Both the position numbers and the translations under genes were made by a program. A stretch of 64,000 nucleotides of DNA from Trinickia symbiotica (lineage in GTDB: Bacteria > Pseudomonadota > Gammaproteobacteria > Burkholderiales > Burkholderiaceae): NCBI RefSeq assembly GCF_002934455.1, contig NZ_PTIR01000013.1, positions 62,001 to 126,000 of the forward strand, read 5' to 3'. Shown in pieces: positions 30,435 through 39,007 of this stretch. The first letter of the stretch is position 1; each line of letters opens with the position of its first letter. The notes beneath the pieces were generated by a model, which did no database searches, was not told the origin of the DNA, and saw only the letters and a program-made list of their open reading frames with translations.

Positions 30435-31244
30435 TCAGCCCGGATCCTGATGCCAGAACGGCATGCCGACGACGGGCGTGCTCGCCTGCGCGCTGTCGCG
30501 CTCGTCCATCGGCCCCGCCCGATAGGCCGCACGTCCCGCCTCGACGCCCATCGCGAACGCGCGCGCCATCGCGGCAGGGTCGGTGGCCTGCGAGACCGCT
30601 GTATTCAGCAGCACGCCGTCGAACCCCCATTCCATGGCCTGGCATGCGTGCGAAGGCACGCCGAGCCCCGCATCGACGATGAGCGGCACGTCGGGCAGGC
30701 GCTCGCGCAGCACACGCAGGCCATACGGATTGACGATGCCCTTGCCCGTGCCGATCGGCGCCCCCCACGGCATCAGCGCCTCGCATCCGACATCGACGAG
30801 ACGGCGCCCCACGACGAGATCCTCGGTGCAGTACGGCAGCACTTTGAAGCCGTCCTTGACGAGGCGCGCGGCCGCCTCCACGAGTCCGATCGGGTCCGGC
30901 TGAAGCGTGTAGTCGTCACCGATCAGCTCGAGCTTGATCCATTCGGTCTCGAAGACTTCGCGCGCCATATGCGCCGTCGTCACGGCTTCGTCGACGGTCT
31001 GGCAGCCGGCCGTATTCGGCAGCAGCGGCACGGCGTGGCGCTTGAGCAGATCGAAGAAGCCCGCCTCGGCCGTATCGGCCTGCATCTGGCGGCGCAGCGC
31101 GACCGTCACCATGCCGGGCCGCGCTGCTTCGATGGAATCGGAGAGCGACGCGAGCGACGGGTAGCGCGAGGTGCCGAGCAGCACGCGGCTCGCGAAGGCG
31201 ACACCGTAAAGCGTCAGCGGATCGGCGGCGGAAGCGGAAGTCAT
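30435..31244 (-). CDS. thiG: Thiazole synthase
   Basis: A 269-residue (beta/alpha)8 barrel that makes the thiamine thiazole from deoxyxylulose phosphate, dehydroglycine and ThiS thiocarboxylate. The Schiff-base lysine is in [17 protein letters not shown]; other signatures are [25 protein letters not shown] and [22 protein letters not shown] 31244 has TGAGGA about 7 nt upstream and is preferred to the start at 31262. The C-terminal tail (about residues 248-269) is variable. Confidence 0.96.
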   Translation of the reverse strand: MTSASAADPLTLYGVAFASRVLLGTSRYPSLASLSDSIEAARPGMVTVALRRQMQADTAEAGFFDLLKRHAVPLLPNTAGCQTVDEAVTTAHMAREVFETEWIKLELIGDDYTLQPDPIGLVEAAARLVKDGFKVLPYCTEDLVVGRRLVDVGCEALMPWGAPIGTGKGIVNPYGLRVLRERLPDVPLIVDAGLGVPSHACQAMEWGFDGVLLNTAVSQATDPAAMARAFAMGVEAGRAAYRAGPMDERDSAQASTPVVGMPFWHQDPG

Positions 31245-31316
31245 TGAAGAATCCTCAGGCATTGAGCAAGCAACGGGCGACGGTGGCGGTCCGATCGAAA
31301 CGGAACGATCGCGCGC

Positions 31317-31514
31317 TCAGCCGCCCGCGACGGGATGAACGATGTCGAGCCGGTCCCCCGGGTTCAGCATGCGCGCCGGATGCTGCGCGCGCGCGACGAA
31401 CTGGCCGTTGAGCGCAACGGCGAATGGCGGCCGCGCGCCGAATGCGGCGAGCGCGTCGGCCACCGTTGCGCCGTCGGGCAACGTGAGTGGCTTGTGGTTG
31501 ATCTCGATTTCCAT
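31317..31514 (-). CDS. thiS: Sulfur carrier protein ThiS
   Basis: A 65-residue ubiquitin-fold protein ending in the required Gly-Gly (IVHPVAGG), which is adenylated and thiocarboxylated before giving its sulfur to ThiG. The adenylating enzyme (ThiF) is not in this window. It follows thiO by 9 bp and precedes thiG by 72 bp. Confidence 0.96.
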   Translation of the reverse strand: MEIEINHKPLTLPDGATVADALAAFGARPPFAVALNGQFVARAQHPARMLNPGDRLDIVHPVAGG

Positions 31515-31523
31515 GTTTGCAAA

Positions 31524-32747
31524 CTACATCGGTTCGGCCGAATGACTTCGATATCCGGGTTGCCGGCGCGCCTCGCACAGCGGTTGACGCCCGGAACCGC
31601 CCGCCCCTTCGTGCTCACTGAAATGCAGCATTTGCGCCCAGCGGGCCTGATTGCGCCACTCGTCGAAGCCGTCGGCGTCCGTCACGCGGCGCGCGAGGAC
31701 GGCGGTGGCCAGCTCGGCCGCCGTGCGCGCGACTTCGGGCGCGATCATATAGCCGTGACGATAAAGACCGTTGACGGCGATCGTTGCCGCCCCATCCCAG
31801 ACGATCGCCGGGCGGTGGTCGGGCAGTGTCGGGCGGCACTGCGCGTTGAGCTCCACGATACGTGCCTCGCCGAAGGCAGGATGCACGGCGAACGCCGCGG
31901 ATAGAAGCTCGAGCGCTGAGCGCACGGTGACGGGCGACATGTCCTCGCCCTCGATCTCGGTCGCGCCGATCACGAAAAGCCCCCGCTCCTTCGGCGCAAT
32001 GTAGATCGGATAACGCGGATGCAGCATCCGGACGGGGCGCGTGAGCGCGACATCGGGGGCGTGCACGCGAACGACCTCGCCACGAATGCCGCGCAACGCC
32101 GGCAGTGCCGCCTTGGCGCCGAGGCCGCGGCAGTCGATCGTCACGTGAGCGGCCGGCAATGCCCCGTCCGCGACAGGCGTGTTCCAGTGCGAGGCTACGC
32201 CGCGCGCCTCGAGCCCCGCGGCAAGCGCGGCGAGCACCTGCCGGTTGTCGAGCTGGCCTTCGCGCGGGAGCAGCAAGCCCTGATTGAAACGCCCGGCGAG
32301 CGTGGGCTCCGCGGCCGCAAGCGCGGCGCCGTCGAGTGCCGTAAGGCCACCATCGGCCACGAGCGAAGCCGGCGCGTTCGCGCGCACGCGGCGCTCGAAC
32401 AACGCAGCCTCGGCCCGATCGGCGCGGTGCCAGACGACGAGCGTGCCGTTGCACTGGAAGAACACCGGCTCGGGCAGCTCGGCGATGAGTTTCGGCCAGA
32501 GGTCGAGCGAGGCCGCGCCGAGCTCGACGAGAAGCGGCTCGGCGCTCGCCGCTTCGGCGAGCGGCGCGAGCATCGCGGCCGCCACCCAGGCCGCCGCGCC
32601 GGTGCCGGCCGCGTCGCCGCGCTCATAGAGCGCGACGCGATAACCATCGCCCGCAAGCAGCCAGGCGACGAGCCGGCCGCATAGCCCGCCGCCGAGCACG
32701 GCGAAATCGGGATGCGCAGCTGAAACGACTGAAGATTGAGCGGTCAT
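31524..32747 (-). CDS. thiO: Glycine oxidase ThiO / FAD-dependent oxidoreductase
   Basis: A 407-residue DAAO-type flavoenzyme that oxidises glycine to dehydroglycine for ThiG. The Rossmann motif is FAVLGGGLCGRLVAWLLAGDG (residues about 15-35), with the IDCRGLGAKAALPALRGIRGE block and a C-terminal NGLYRHGYMIAPEVA FAD/substrate segment. ATG 32747 places the dinucleotide motif near the N-terminus. It is the first gene behind the TPP riboswitch. Confidence 0.92.
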   Translation of the reverse strand: MTAQSSVVSAAHPDFAVLGGGLCGRLVAWLLAGDGYRVALYERGDAAGTGAAAWVAAAMLAPLAEAASAEPLLVELGAASLDLWPKLIAELPEPVFFQCNGTLVVWHRADRAEAALFERRVRANAPASLVADGGLTALDGAALAAAEPTLAGRFNQGLLLPREGQLDNRQVLAALAAGLEARGVASHWNTPVADGALPAAHVTIDCRGLGAKAALPALRGIRGEVVRVHAPDVALTRPVRMLHPRYPIYIAPKERGLFVIGATEIEGEDMSPVTVRSALELLSAAFAVHPAFGEARIVELNAQCRPTLPDHRPAIVWDGAATIAVNGLYRHGYMIAPEVARTAAELATAVLARRVTDADGFDEWRNQARWAQMLHFSEHEGAGGSGRQPLCEARRQPGYRSHSAEPM

Positions 32748-32898
32748 CGGATCGATCCTTACCGTACGGATCACCGTACAAAGGACGAAACCGGTGCTGG
32801 GGCCGACCGAGCCTTGCGAAATGCGCCGCAGTAATGTGGGCGCGGCCCGTGGAAAGCGGAACGTCCGCAATGAACGTCCCACGCAGATCCGGTGAGAA

Positions 32899-32997
32899 AC
32901 TTCCCGCGCCGGTATTACCCGGATCGGGTGCGAAGGGTCTCTCTCAGCCTCGCCTGAGCGCGGTCACGCCGCGCGTCACTGCACGAAGCACCCCTGT
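32899..32997 (-). promoter_or_regulatory. TPP riboswitch (THI element)
   Basis: The minus strand carries the conserved thiamine-box parts in order: ACAGGGGTGC (P1/P2 start), GGCTGAGA, ACCCTTCGCACC, CGATCCGGGTAATACC and CGGCGCGGGAAG. This is the thi-box consensus that binds thiamine pyrophosphate. It ends about 150 bp upstream of the thiO start and should switch off thiOSGE expression when TPP is plentiful. The intervening 32748-32898 holds the expression platform. Confidence 0.95.
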
Positions 32998-33222
32998 TTC
33001 GTCGTTGGCCATTAGACCACAAAAGACGAAGGGGCCGCAAACGGCCGTCGGCCTCCGGCTCTGGCACAATGTGCCGACTACGTGTACGTGAGCGCCTGCA
33101 TTGGCCGAGGAGCGGCCGTTTCGGTCCCGCCCCGTTAAGCCTCTTTTAAGAGCTCGGCGAAACAATGCTTGCCGTACTTCGCGCGCATCCCGCTCCACGA
33201 GCCGGTTTCGATCGAGAATTCC

Positions 33223-34986
33223 ATGACCCCATCCAACGCTGCTTTTTCCCTGCGCGGCAGAGCGCCGCGTGACACCGATTCCATCTCCGCATGGAGCCTG
33301 ATCAAGCCGTACTGGGTCTCCGAGGAATGGAAAGTCGCCTGGGGGCTGCTCGTCACGATCATCGCAATGAATCTGGCGATCGTCTGGATCAACGTACGGT
33401 TGAACAGTTGGAACGCGCAGTTCTACAACGCGCTGCAGGAAAAAGACGTCAGCCACTTCCCGCATTTGCTCGTCGTCTTCACGGTCATCGCGTTCTCTTA
33501 CATCATCCTTGCGGTCTACCGCACGTACCTGCGCCAGATGCTCGGCTTCCGCTGGCGCCAATGGATCACCAACCGCTTTCTCAACGAATGGTTCGGGGAG
33601 CGCGCTTTCTATCGCATCGAGCGCGACCGGCTCGCCGACAACCCCGACCAGCGGTTGAGCGACGACCTGCAATCGTTCGCGACGACGACGCTCAGTCTTT
33701 CGCTCGACCTGCTCTCGACCGTCGTGACGCTCATCTCTTTCGTCACGATCCTTTGGACGATCGCGGGAGCGTTGACGGTCACGCTCGGCGGCACGCCGCT
33801 CACCATTCCCGGCTATATGGTGTGGGCCGCCGCGCTCTACGCGCTCGGCGGTTCGCTGCTGATCAAGAAGGTCGGCCATCCGCTCGTGTCGATCAACTAT
33901 CAGCAACAGCGCGTCGAGGCCGATTTCCGCTTCGGGCTCATCCGCGTGCGTGAGAACGCCGAGCAGATCGCGTTTTATAACGGCATCGACACCGAAAACA
34001 CGAACGCCCGCGGGATATTCGCGCGCATCCGCGACAACTGGTGGCTCATCATGAAGTACACGAAGCGGATGAACTTCGTGCTGAGCTTCTACGGCCAGAT
34101 CGCGATCATCTTTCCGATCGTCGTCGCCTCGCCGCGCTACTTCGCCGGGGCGTACACGATGGGCGTTCTCATGCAGATCGCGCAGGCGTTCGGCAGCGTC
34201 AGCGATTCGTTCTCGTGGTTCATCAACAGTTACTCGTCGCTCGTCGAATGGCGCGCCACCGTCAACCGTTTGCGCGAATTCAAACGCGTCATGCGGGCGA
34301 CGCATCTCAAAGAATCGGTGCTGCCGTCCACCGCGCGCGGCGGGATCAACCTGCACTACGTCGATTCCAGCTCACTCTCCACGCACGGACTCGAGCTCGC
34401 GTTGCCGAAGGGCACGCCGCTCGCGACGATCTCCGATCTCGTCATCGAGCCGGGCTCGCGCTGGCTCGTGCGCGGGCCGTCCGGCTGCGGCAAGAGCACG
34501 CTGCTGCGTGCGTTCGCCGGCCTCTGGCCGTTCGGCGACGGAGCCATCGACGTCCCGGTCGGCGCGAAGACGATGTTCGTGCCGCAGCAAAGCTATTTGC
34601 CGATCGGCACGCTGAAGGCGGCGCTCACGTATCCGGCGCAAGCCGATGTATTCAGTGACGAAGCGTGCCGCGAAGCGCTCGTCGCCTGCCGGCTCGACGG
34701 CTACGTCGACAGGCTCGCCGAATCGGCCCATTGGACGCGCGTGCTCTCGCCCGGAGAGCAGCAGCGCCTCGCCGCAGCGCGCGTGCTGCTGCACAAGCCC
34801 GATTTCGTTTTCCTCGATGAAGCGACGAGCGCGCTGGATCCGGGCAACGAAGCACATGTCTATCGGCTGCTCAACGAACGGCTGCCGGCCACGGCGATCG
34901 TCAGTGTCGCGCATCGCGAATCGCTCGCGGCGTTTCATCCTCACACGCTCGATATCGAGCGCCACGAGGAACGCGCGGTGGCCTGA
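33223..34986 (+). CDS. SbmA/YddA-type ABC transporter, fused permease and ATPase
   Basis: A 587-residue half-transporter of the SbmA/BacA-like (ABCD) membrane type with its own nucleotide-binding domain. Residues 25-300 hold the membrane helices (KVAWGLLVTIIAMNLAIVWI, LLVVFTVIAFSYIILAVYRT) and the ERDRLADNPDQRLSDDLQSF block typical of the family. The ATPase has Walker [21 protein letters not shown], signature LSPGEQQRLAAARVLL and Walker B FVFLDEATSALD. Relatives import peptides or vitamin B12. ATG 33223 is preferred to an upstream TTG at 33169. It is divergent from the thi operon and monocistronic. Confidence 0.9.
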   Translation: MTPSNAAFSLRGRAPRDTDSISAWSLIKPYWVSEEWKVAWGLLVTIIAMNLAIVWINVRLNSWNAQFYNALQEKDVSHFPHLLVVFTVIAFSYIILAVYRTYLRQMLGFRWRQWITNRFLNEWFGERAFYRIERDRLADNPDQRLSDDLQSFATTTLSLSLDLLSTVVTLISFVTILWTIAGALTVTLGGTPLTIPGYMVWAAALYALGGSLLIKKVGHPLVSINYQQQRVEADFRFGLIRVRENAEQIAFYNGIDTENTNARGIFARIRDNWWLIMKYTKRMNFVLSFYGQIAIIFPIVVASPRYFAGAYTMGVLMQIAQAFGSVSDSFSWFINSYSSLVEWRATVNRLREFKRVMRATHLKESVLPSTARGGINLHYVDSSSLSTHGLELALPKGTPLATISDLVIEPGSRWLVRGPSGCGKSTLLRAFAGLWPFGDGAIDVPVGAKTMFVPQQSYLPIGTLKAALTYPAQADVFSDEACREALVACRLDGYVDRLAESAHWTRVLSPGEQQRLAAARVLLHKPDFVFLDEATSALDPGNEAHVYRLLNERLPATAIVSVAHRESLAAFHPHTLDIERHEERAVA

Positions 34987-35210
34987 CGCGAGGCGCAGAG
35001 CCGATAACAAGCAGTCCGAAACATCTCGAAAGCGCCTGCAAGCGCCCGCAACAGCCCGAAAGCAGTTGCTGGCCAGCCAGGTTGTTCGTGGCTTTGGCGC
35101 GGCTCGGGTGCGGCGATCATCGATGGTAAGCGAGGGACGCGAGACGGTTTTCGATCGACGCGTTGCGCCTTGCGAGCGATCCCATCCATCGCCTCATCGG
35201 AGTCCCGCCC

Positions 35211-35789
35211 ATGTCGCTCGCGCGTCGCGCGCCGACCGTCGCCGTCGCCTTCACGGCTGCCGCCACGCTTGGCATGAGCGGCTGCGCCTGGACCGTCTTT
35301 ACCGCCCTCGACGCAGCCGGCTCGACCGTCCAGGCAGGTTACGCGATCGCCGCGAACTACTCCTCACCGGCCTTCGTCACGGGTAGACCGGCACTCGTCC
35401 ACACGGTCTGCATCGAGATCAATCCGAACGTCTCGGCCCTCGACCTCGTGCCGGCGCTGCAGCTTGCGCTGGAGCGACGCGGCGTGAACTCGGGCGTCTA
35501 CAACCCCGGCGCGTCGCCGGCCAATTGCGAGGCCGAGCTCACTTACTCGGCGTCGGTTGCGTACGGCCGTCGTCCGTACGTGCCGCGATCTATCGCCTAT
35601 CTGGCGGAGATTGATCTCACGTTGATCGAGCGCGGCCACATCCTCGTCACGGCCCGCTACGAGGCGGGCGAGCTCGATCTGAACCGATTCTCGAGCGCAT
35701 CAGCGAAGGTGAAGGGCCTCATCGACAAAATGATCGTCGAGCGCGGCGTCGAATCGGCCTCGGCGTTGAGCTCGCCGCTCGCCGATTGA
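35211..35789 (+). CDS. Predicted lipoprotein, possibly Sbal_3080 family
   Basis: A 192-residue exported protein with a signal sequence and a lipobox-like MSGC (C25). The mature part has VCIEINPNVSALDLVPALQL, an AELTYSASVAYGRRPYVPRS segment and a C-terminal helix, which to my eye resembles the Sbal_3080 lipoprotein family (function unknown). ATG 35211 follows GGAG at 8 nt. It lies alone, 138 bp before the first response regulator. Confidence 0.75.
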   Translation: MSLARRAPTVAVAFTAAATLGMSGCAWTVFTALDAAGSTVQAGYAIAANYSSPAFVTGRPALVHTVCIEINPNVSALDLVPALQLALERRGVNSGVYNPGASPANCEAELTYSASVAYGRRPYVPRSIAYLAEIDLTLIERGHILVTARYEAGELDLNRFSSASAKVKGLIDKMIVERGVESASALSSPLAD

Positions 35790-35927
35790 GTGCGGCGCAG
35801 TCAGTCGGCGCAATGGCATCGAAAGCACGGCTTCAGCAGCGCTCTGCCCGCCGACGAGCACGCGCAGTAAGGATTCGAAAGCAGTCGGCGCTTTTCCGGA
35901 TGCCGCGCTCTCTTTTAACATCCGGCC

Positions 35928-36674
35928 ATGAACCCCTCGATTCTCGTCGTCGACGACGACCCTGTCGTGCGCGAGCTATTGCGCGACTATCTCGGGCAGC
36001 GCGGCTACACGGTCTCGCTGCTCGAAGACGGCATGGGGCTCGCGCGCACGCTCGAAGCCGAACACCCAGCGCTCGTCGTACTCGACATCATGATGCCCGC
36101 GCTCGATGGCGTCAGCGCTTTGCGCGCGCTGCGCGTCGCGGGCAACGACGTGCCCGTCATTTTGCTGACCGCGCGCGACGACGTTATCGATCGCGTGATC
36201 GGCCTCGAGCTCGGCGCCGACGACTATCTCGGCAAGCCCTTCGACCCGAGCGAACTCGTCGCGCGCATTCGCACGGTTTTGCGGCGCCGCGGCTCGCTCG
36301 TGCCGGGCGCACCCGAAGCGCGTGCGCCTTATCGCTTCGGCCGCTTCGAAGTGAGCTTCGCGACGCGCGAGCTCTTTCGCGACGGCGAGCGGATAGCGAT
36401 CAGTACGAACGAGTTTGCGACGCTGAAGGTGTTCGTCACGCACGCGATGACCGTGCTCTCGCGCGCGCAGCTGATCGAAAAACTGCATGGCGGCGCCCAG
36501 ACGCATCGCAGCCGCAGCCTCGACGTGTCGATCTGGCGGCTGCGGCAAATCATCGAGAGCGACCCATCCGAGCCGCGCTATGTGCAAACCGTATGGGGCC
36601 GCGGGTATGTCTTCGTGCCGGCGGGCGACGTCGGCGCGGCCGAGCGCTGCCTGCCTGCCGATACCGATGCGTGA
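35928..36674 (+). CDS. OmpR-family response regulator, orphan
   Basis: A 248-residue regulator: receiver domain 1-120 with acidic pocket D10/D11 and phospho-acceptor D53 (VVLDIMMPALDG), the switch T in LLTARDD and lysine in GKPFDP, then a winged-helix DNA-binding domain (about 135-235, RSLDVSIWRLRQIIE and YVQTVWGRGYVFVP). No sensor kinase adjoins it. It is closely similar throughout to the regulator at 39008-39832, suggesting duplication. The next gene is on the opposite strand. Confidence 0.93.
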   Translation: MNPSILVVDDDPVVRELLRDYLGQRGYTVSLLEDGMGLARTLEAEHPALVVLDIMMPALDGVSALRALRVAGNDVPVILLTARDDVIDRVIGLELGADDYLGKPFDPSELVARIRTVLRRRGSLVPGAPEARAPYRFGRFEVSFATRELFRDGERIAISTNEFATLKVFVTHAMTVLSRAQLIEKLHGGAQTHRSRSLDVSIWRLRQIIESDPSEPRYVQTVWGRGYVFVPAGDVGAAERCLPADTDA

Positions 36675-36698
36675 TCGCCCGTCGCGCTCATCCTGCTT

Positions 36699-37382
36699 CT
36701 AAAAAATCACCGCGCTCAGGAACATTCGCTGCAGCCAGCTCATCGTCGTCGTGTCGTTGAGGGCGCCAAAGCCGGCCTCTTCGATGCGCGCGTTGGCTAC
36801 CTTGTTCGATTCCACGTAATTGCCGGACTCGATATCTTTTGGATTGACGACGCCCGAGAGGCGCAGGCGCTCGCGGTTCCCTTTCAGCGCGATCACCTTC
36901 TCGCCGGCGACGACGAAGTTGCCGTTCGGCGTTGTGCCGATCACCGTGACGGCCAACGTCCCCGACATACCGCGCGCGTCGACGATGCTGCCCGTGCCGC
37001 TGAAATCCGAACTCGTGGAGCCGACGTTGAACATCTTCGCGAGCCGCTGCACGGCCTTGTTCGCCCCGTCAGCTGCCTGGGCCGTCATGTCCGCCGAGCG
37101 CTTGCCCGACGAGTCGGTACTGTCGTTGGCCGAATAGCTTTCCGCGAGGCGAATCGTCAACACGTCGCCGATGTGCTGAGCGCGCGGCGTTTCGTACAGG
37201 ACGAGCGGCGCGCCGGCTTGATAGATGGCGCCCATCGTATTGACCGTCACGGGCGCGGCCGAGAGCGGCGGGTTCATCGGCACATCGACGATCGACGGGC
37301 TCGGTTGGCCGAACATGCAGGCGGTCAGAGCGAGAGCTACGCCAAGCACGGCAATGGGGCAAGCGGAGCGTAATGCGGACAT
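36699..37382 (-). CDS. FlgH-like outer-membrane lipoprotein (L-ring paralogue)
   Basis: A 227-residue protein with lipobox LTAC (C22) and strong FlgH features: APLVLYETPRAQHIGDVLTI, GTTPNGNFVVAGEKVIALKG, RLRLSGVVNPKDIESGNYV, KVANARIEEAGFGALND and the C-terminal MSWLQRMFLSAVIF. FlgH normally forms the flagellar L-ring in the outer membrane together with FlgI. Here no flagellar gene is nearby and the neighbours are small exported proteins and two-component genes, so it is probably a paralogue with another envelope role. GAGGAAAG precedes ATG 37382. Confidence 0.85.
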   Translation of the reverse strand: MSALRSACPIAVLGVALALTACMFGQPSPSIVDVPMNPPLSAAPVTVNTMGAIYQAGAPLVLYETPRAQHIGDVLTIRLAESYSANDSTDSSGKRSADMTAQAADGANKAVQRLAKMFNVGSTSSDFSGTGSIVDARGMSGTLAVTVIGTTPNGNFVVAGEKVIALKGNRERLRLSGVVNPKDIESGNYVESNKVANARIEEAGFGALNDTTTMSWLQRMFLSAVIF

Positions 37383-37431
37383 TGACTTTCCTCGAACCAG
37401 GCGAAGGGAGAACCGGCAACCGAGCCGCGCT

Positions 37432-38148
37432 TCATACCGCATCGGCGCTGTCGTCGAGCCAGCGGCGCGCGACCGACTTCAGCCATGCGTCGGGATCGTT
37501 GAGCAAGTACGTCAACGTTGCGTTGTGGCTCGCCGGCAGGTAGCAGAGCGTGATCGAGCTCAGCTCGTTGCTCCAGACGTAAATCGGAGCGGCCCCGCGC
37601 GATGGGTCCGACGCCGCATCCGTCGCCAGATGCGGCGCTCCATAGCGTTGCGCGAGTGCCTCGCGCAAGTCTCGCGCGACGGTTTCGTCGACGACGAACG
37701 ACATCTCATAGAGCCGATATTCCGCTTGACCCGCCGTCCGTGCGAAACGCAGCACATGGTCCTGCGCGAGCGAGCCATCGACGACGGCCTGCGAGCGCCG
37801 CCAGCCGTCCGCTGTCCGGTGCGCCCAGCGGCACGCCACCGTGACACTCTGGTCCGAATGCAGCTCCATGCCGAGCGCGCCCGCCGCAACATCGGTCTCG
37901 CAAACGGGCACGCTGCCGGGCGGCGTTGCCCGCGCCATGGGGCCCGCGCGGAATTCATCGAGCGTGATGCCGAGGGCAATGCCGCGAAACGCGAACGGCT
38001 TCGACTGCTGCGCGGCCTTCTCGATGCGGGCAGCGGGCATGGTCGCCCGCCGCGACTGCGCGGGCACTGCTGCCGAAGCGCCAAGGCAGGCGCCCGACGA
38101 AATGGCGGCGGCGATGAACGCCGCGCTGAGGAACGGTACGAGTCTCAT
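37432..38148 (-). CDS. Exported protein of unknown function
   Basis: A 238-residue protein with a signal peptide (residues 1-28) and two recognisable segments: FAFRGIALGITLDEFRA near residue 55, a pattern seen in many secreted Burkholderiales proteins, and a cysteine-containing core (VPVCETD, VTVACRW) that could form a disulfide. Function unknown. ATG 38148 is chosen; ATG 38166 is possible. It lies 36 bp after the small lipoprotein gene and 49 bp before the FlgH-like gene, so all are probably one operon. Confidence 0.7.
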   Translation of the reverse strand: MRLVPFLSAAFIAAAISSGACLGASAAVPAQSRRATMPAARIEKAAQQSKPFAFRGIALGITLDEFRAGPMARATPPGSVPVCETDVAAGALGMELHSDQSVTVACRWAHRTADGWRRSQAVVDGSLAQDHVLRFARTAGQAEYRLYEMSFVVDETVARDLREALAQRYGAPHLATDAASDPSRGAAPIYVWSNELSSITLCYLPASHNATLTYLLNDPDAWLKSVARRWLDDSADAV

Positions 38149-38184
38149 GGCTCGGGACTCACTCATCAACGGACACGCAACTCA

Positions 38185-38427
38185 CTAGTCGATCGCCGAT
38201 GCGCAGGTATCGAACGGCGTCGCGGCCACGTCGCCCACACCGGGCACGACCTTGAGCGTCGCGGAGACGACCCGGCAGGGAAACGCGGCCAGACCGCAGC
38301 CGCCGATCGACAGCATCAACGCCGCCGCGCCAGCCCAGCACGCCCCGCGAATCGCCCCTTTGCGCAACCGCTGCAAGCGCGCATGCGGCGCGTGAATGCG
38401 CCGGCGCCGCACGTGGGCCGCGCTCAC
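38185..38427 (-). CDS. Small lipoprotein (DUF6726-like)
   Basis: An 80-residue protein: Arg/His-rich N-terminus, hydrophobic segment and lipobox IGGC (C44), then a short conserved mature part (GLAAFPCRVVSATLKVVPGV, ending FDTCASAID) with two further cysteines. It resembles a family of tiny Burkholderiales lipoproteins (DUF6726) without known function. It starts with GTG at 38427 that overlaps the preceding stop codon (GTGA), arguing for translational coupling rather than chance. Confidence 0.7.
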   Translation of the reverse strand: MSAAHVRRRRIHAPHARLQRLRKGAIRGACWAGAAALMLSIGGCGLAAFPCRVVSATLKVVPGVGDVAATPFDTCASAID

Positions 38428-38621
38428 GCCGTCGTATTGACGTGATTGCCGACGAGGCCGGTCGCACTCGGCGACGGTGACTTGGAGGTCAGATCACTCG
38501 ACGAGGAAGTGTCTGTCTTTGCGGTCCCTGCCGGGCGCGATGCAGCGGGTTTCGCCGCACTCTTGGTAGGCGAAACGGGCGACAATGGCGTCGGACTGCC
38601 GGAAGTTCTTTGAACGGTCAT
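38424..38621 (-). CDS. Small Ser/Thr/Pro-rich protein
   Basis: A 65-residue, low-complexity Ser/Thr/Pro/Lys protein (MTVQRTSGSPTPLSPVSPT at the start; GLVGNHVNTTA at the end) without a signal peptide or recognisable domain. Support comes from a GAGG 8 nt before ATG 38621 and from the 4-bp overlap with the lipoprotein start. It would be the first gene of a four-gene minus-strand operon. Confidence 0.5.
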   Translation of the reverse strand: MTVQRTSGSPTPLSPVSPTKSAAKPAASRPAGTAKTDTSSSSDLTSKSPSPSATGLVGNHVNTTA

Positions 38622-39007
38622 CGGTGGGGCCTCATTTTCTGCTCGTTTAGGAAGTCGATCGGAATGCCGTGCTCGCGAGACGCTTCGTTCGACGAAGCTT
38701 TCGGCAACGGCGCGGCACTGCCATGCGACGCATTCTCGAATCGCCGCGGAACGTCCGATCGGCCAAGAAACGCGCCGATTCATCCGGTCGTTACGGCGCG
38801 TTTCGATTGCGCGGAGAATCCTTTCCGGCGGAGCGATTCGGTAAGAAAATCGGCGCGGGAAACGGAAGAACAGCTCGGATTTCGCCAGTGCGAAAAGGCG
38901 TGGGACGCTTACGCCGGCGAGCGCTCACGGACACGGACCGGCCCTAAAGTAAGCCTTGGTAAGGAACGGCCGGCCCTTTGCGTCCCGGCTCAGTCTAGAA
39001 TTCCGGA
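38622..39007. promoter_or_regulatory. Divergent promoter region with GTAAG direct repeat
   Basis: This 386-bp gap separates the four-gene envelope operon (minus) from the response regulator-kinase operon (plus). No gene is seen in it. GTAAG occurs twice with 10-bp spacing at 38949-38953 and 38959-38963, and once more near 38839. Direct repeats about one helical turn apart are the typical target of OmpR-family regulators, so it may be an operator for one of the two regulators here. Confidence 0.4.

Noticed and set aside
32944-34356. 470-codon minus-strand frame
   Set aside because: Antisense to the ABC transporter at 33223-34986 and to the TPP riboswitch region; charged, repetitive shadow composition.
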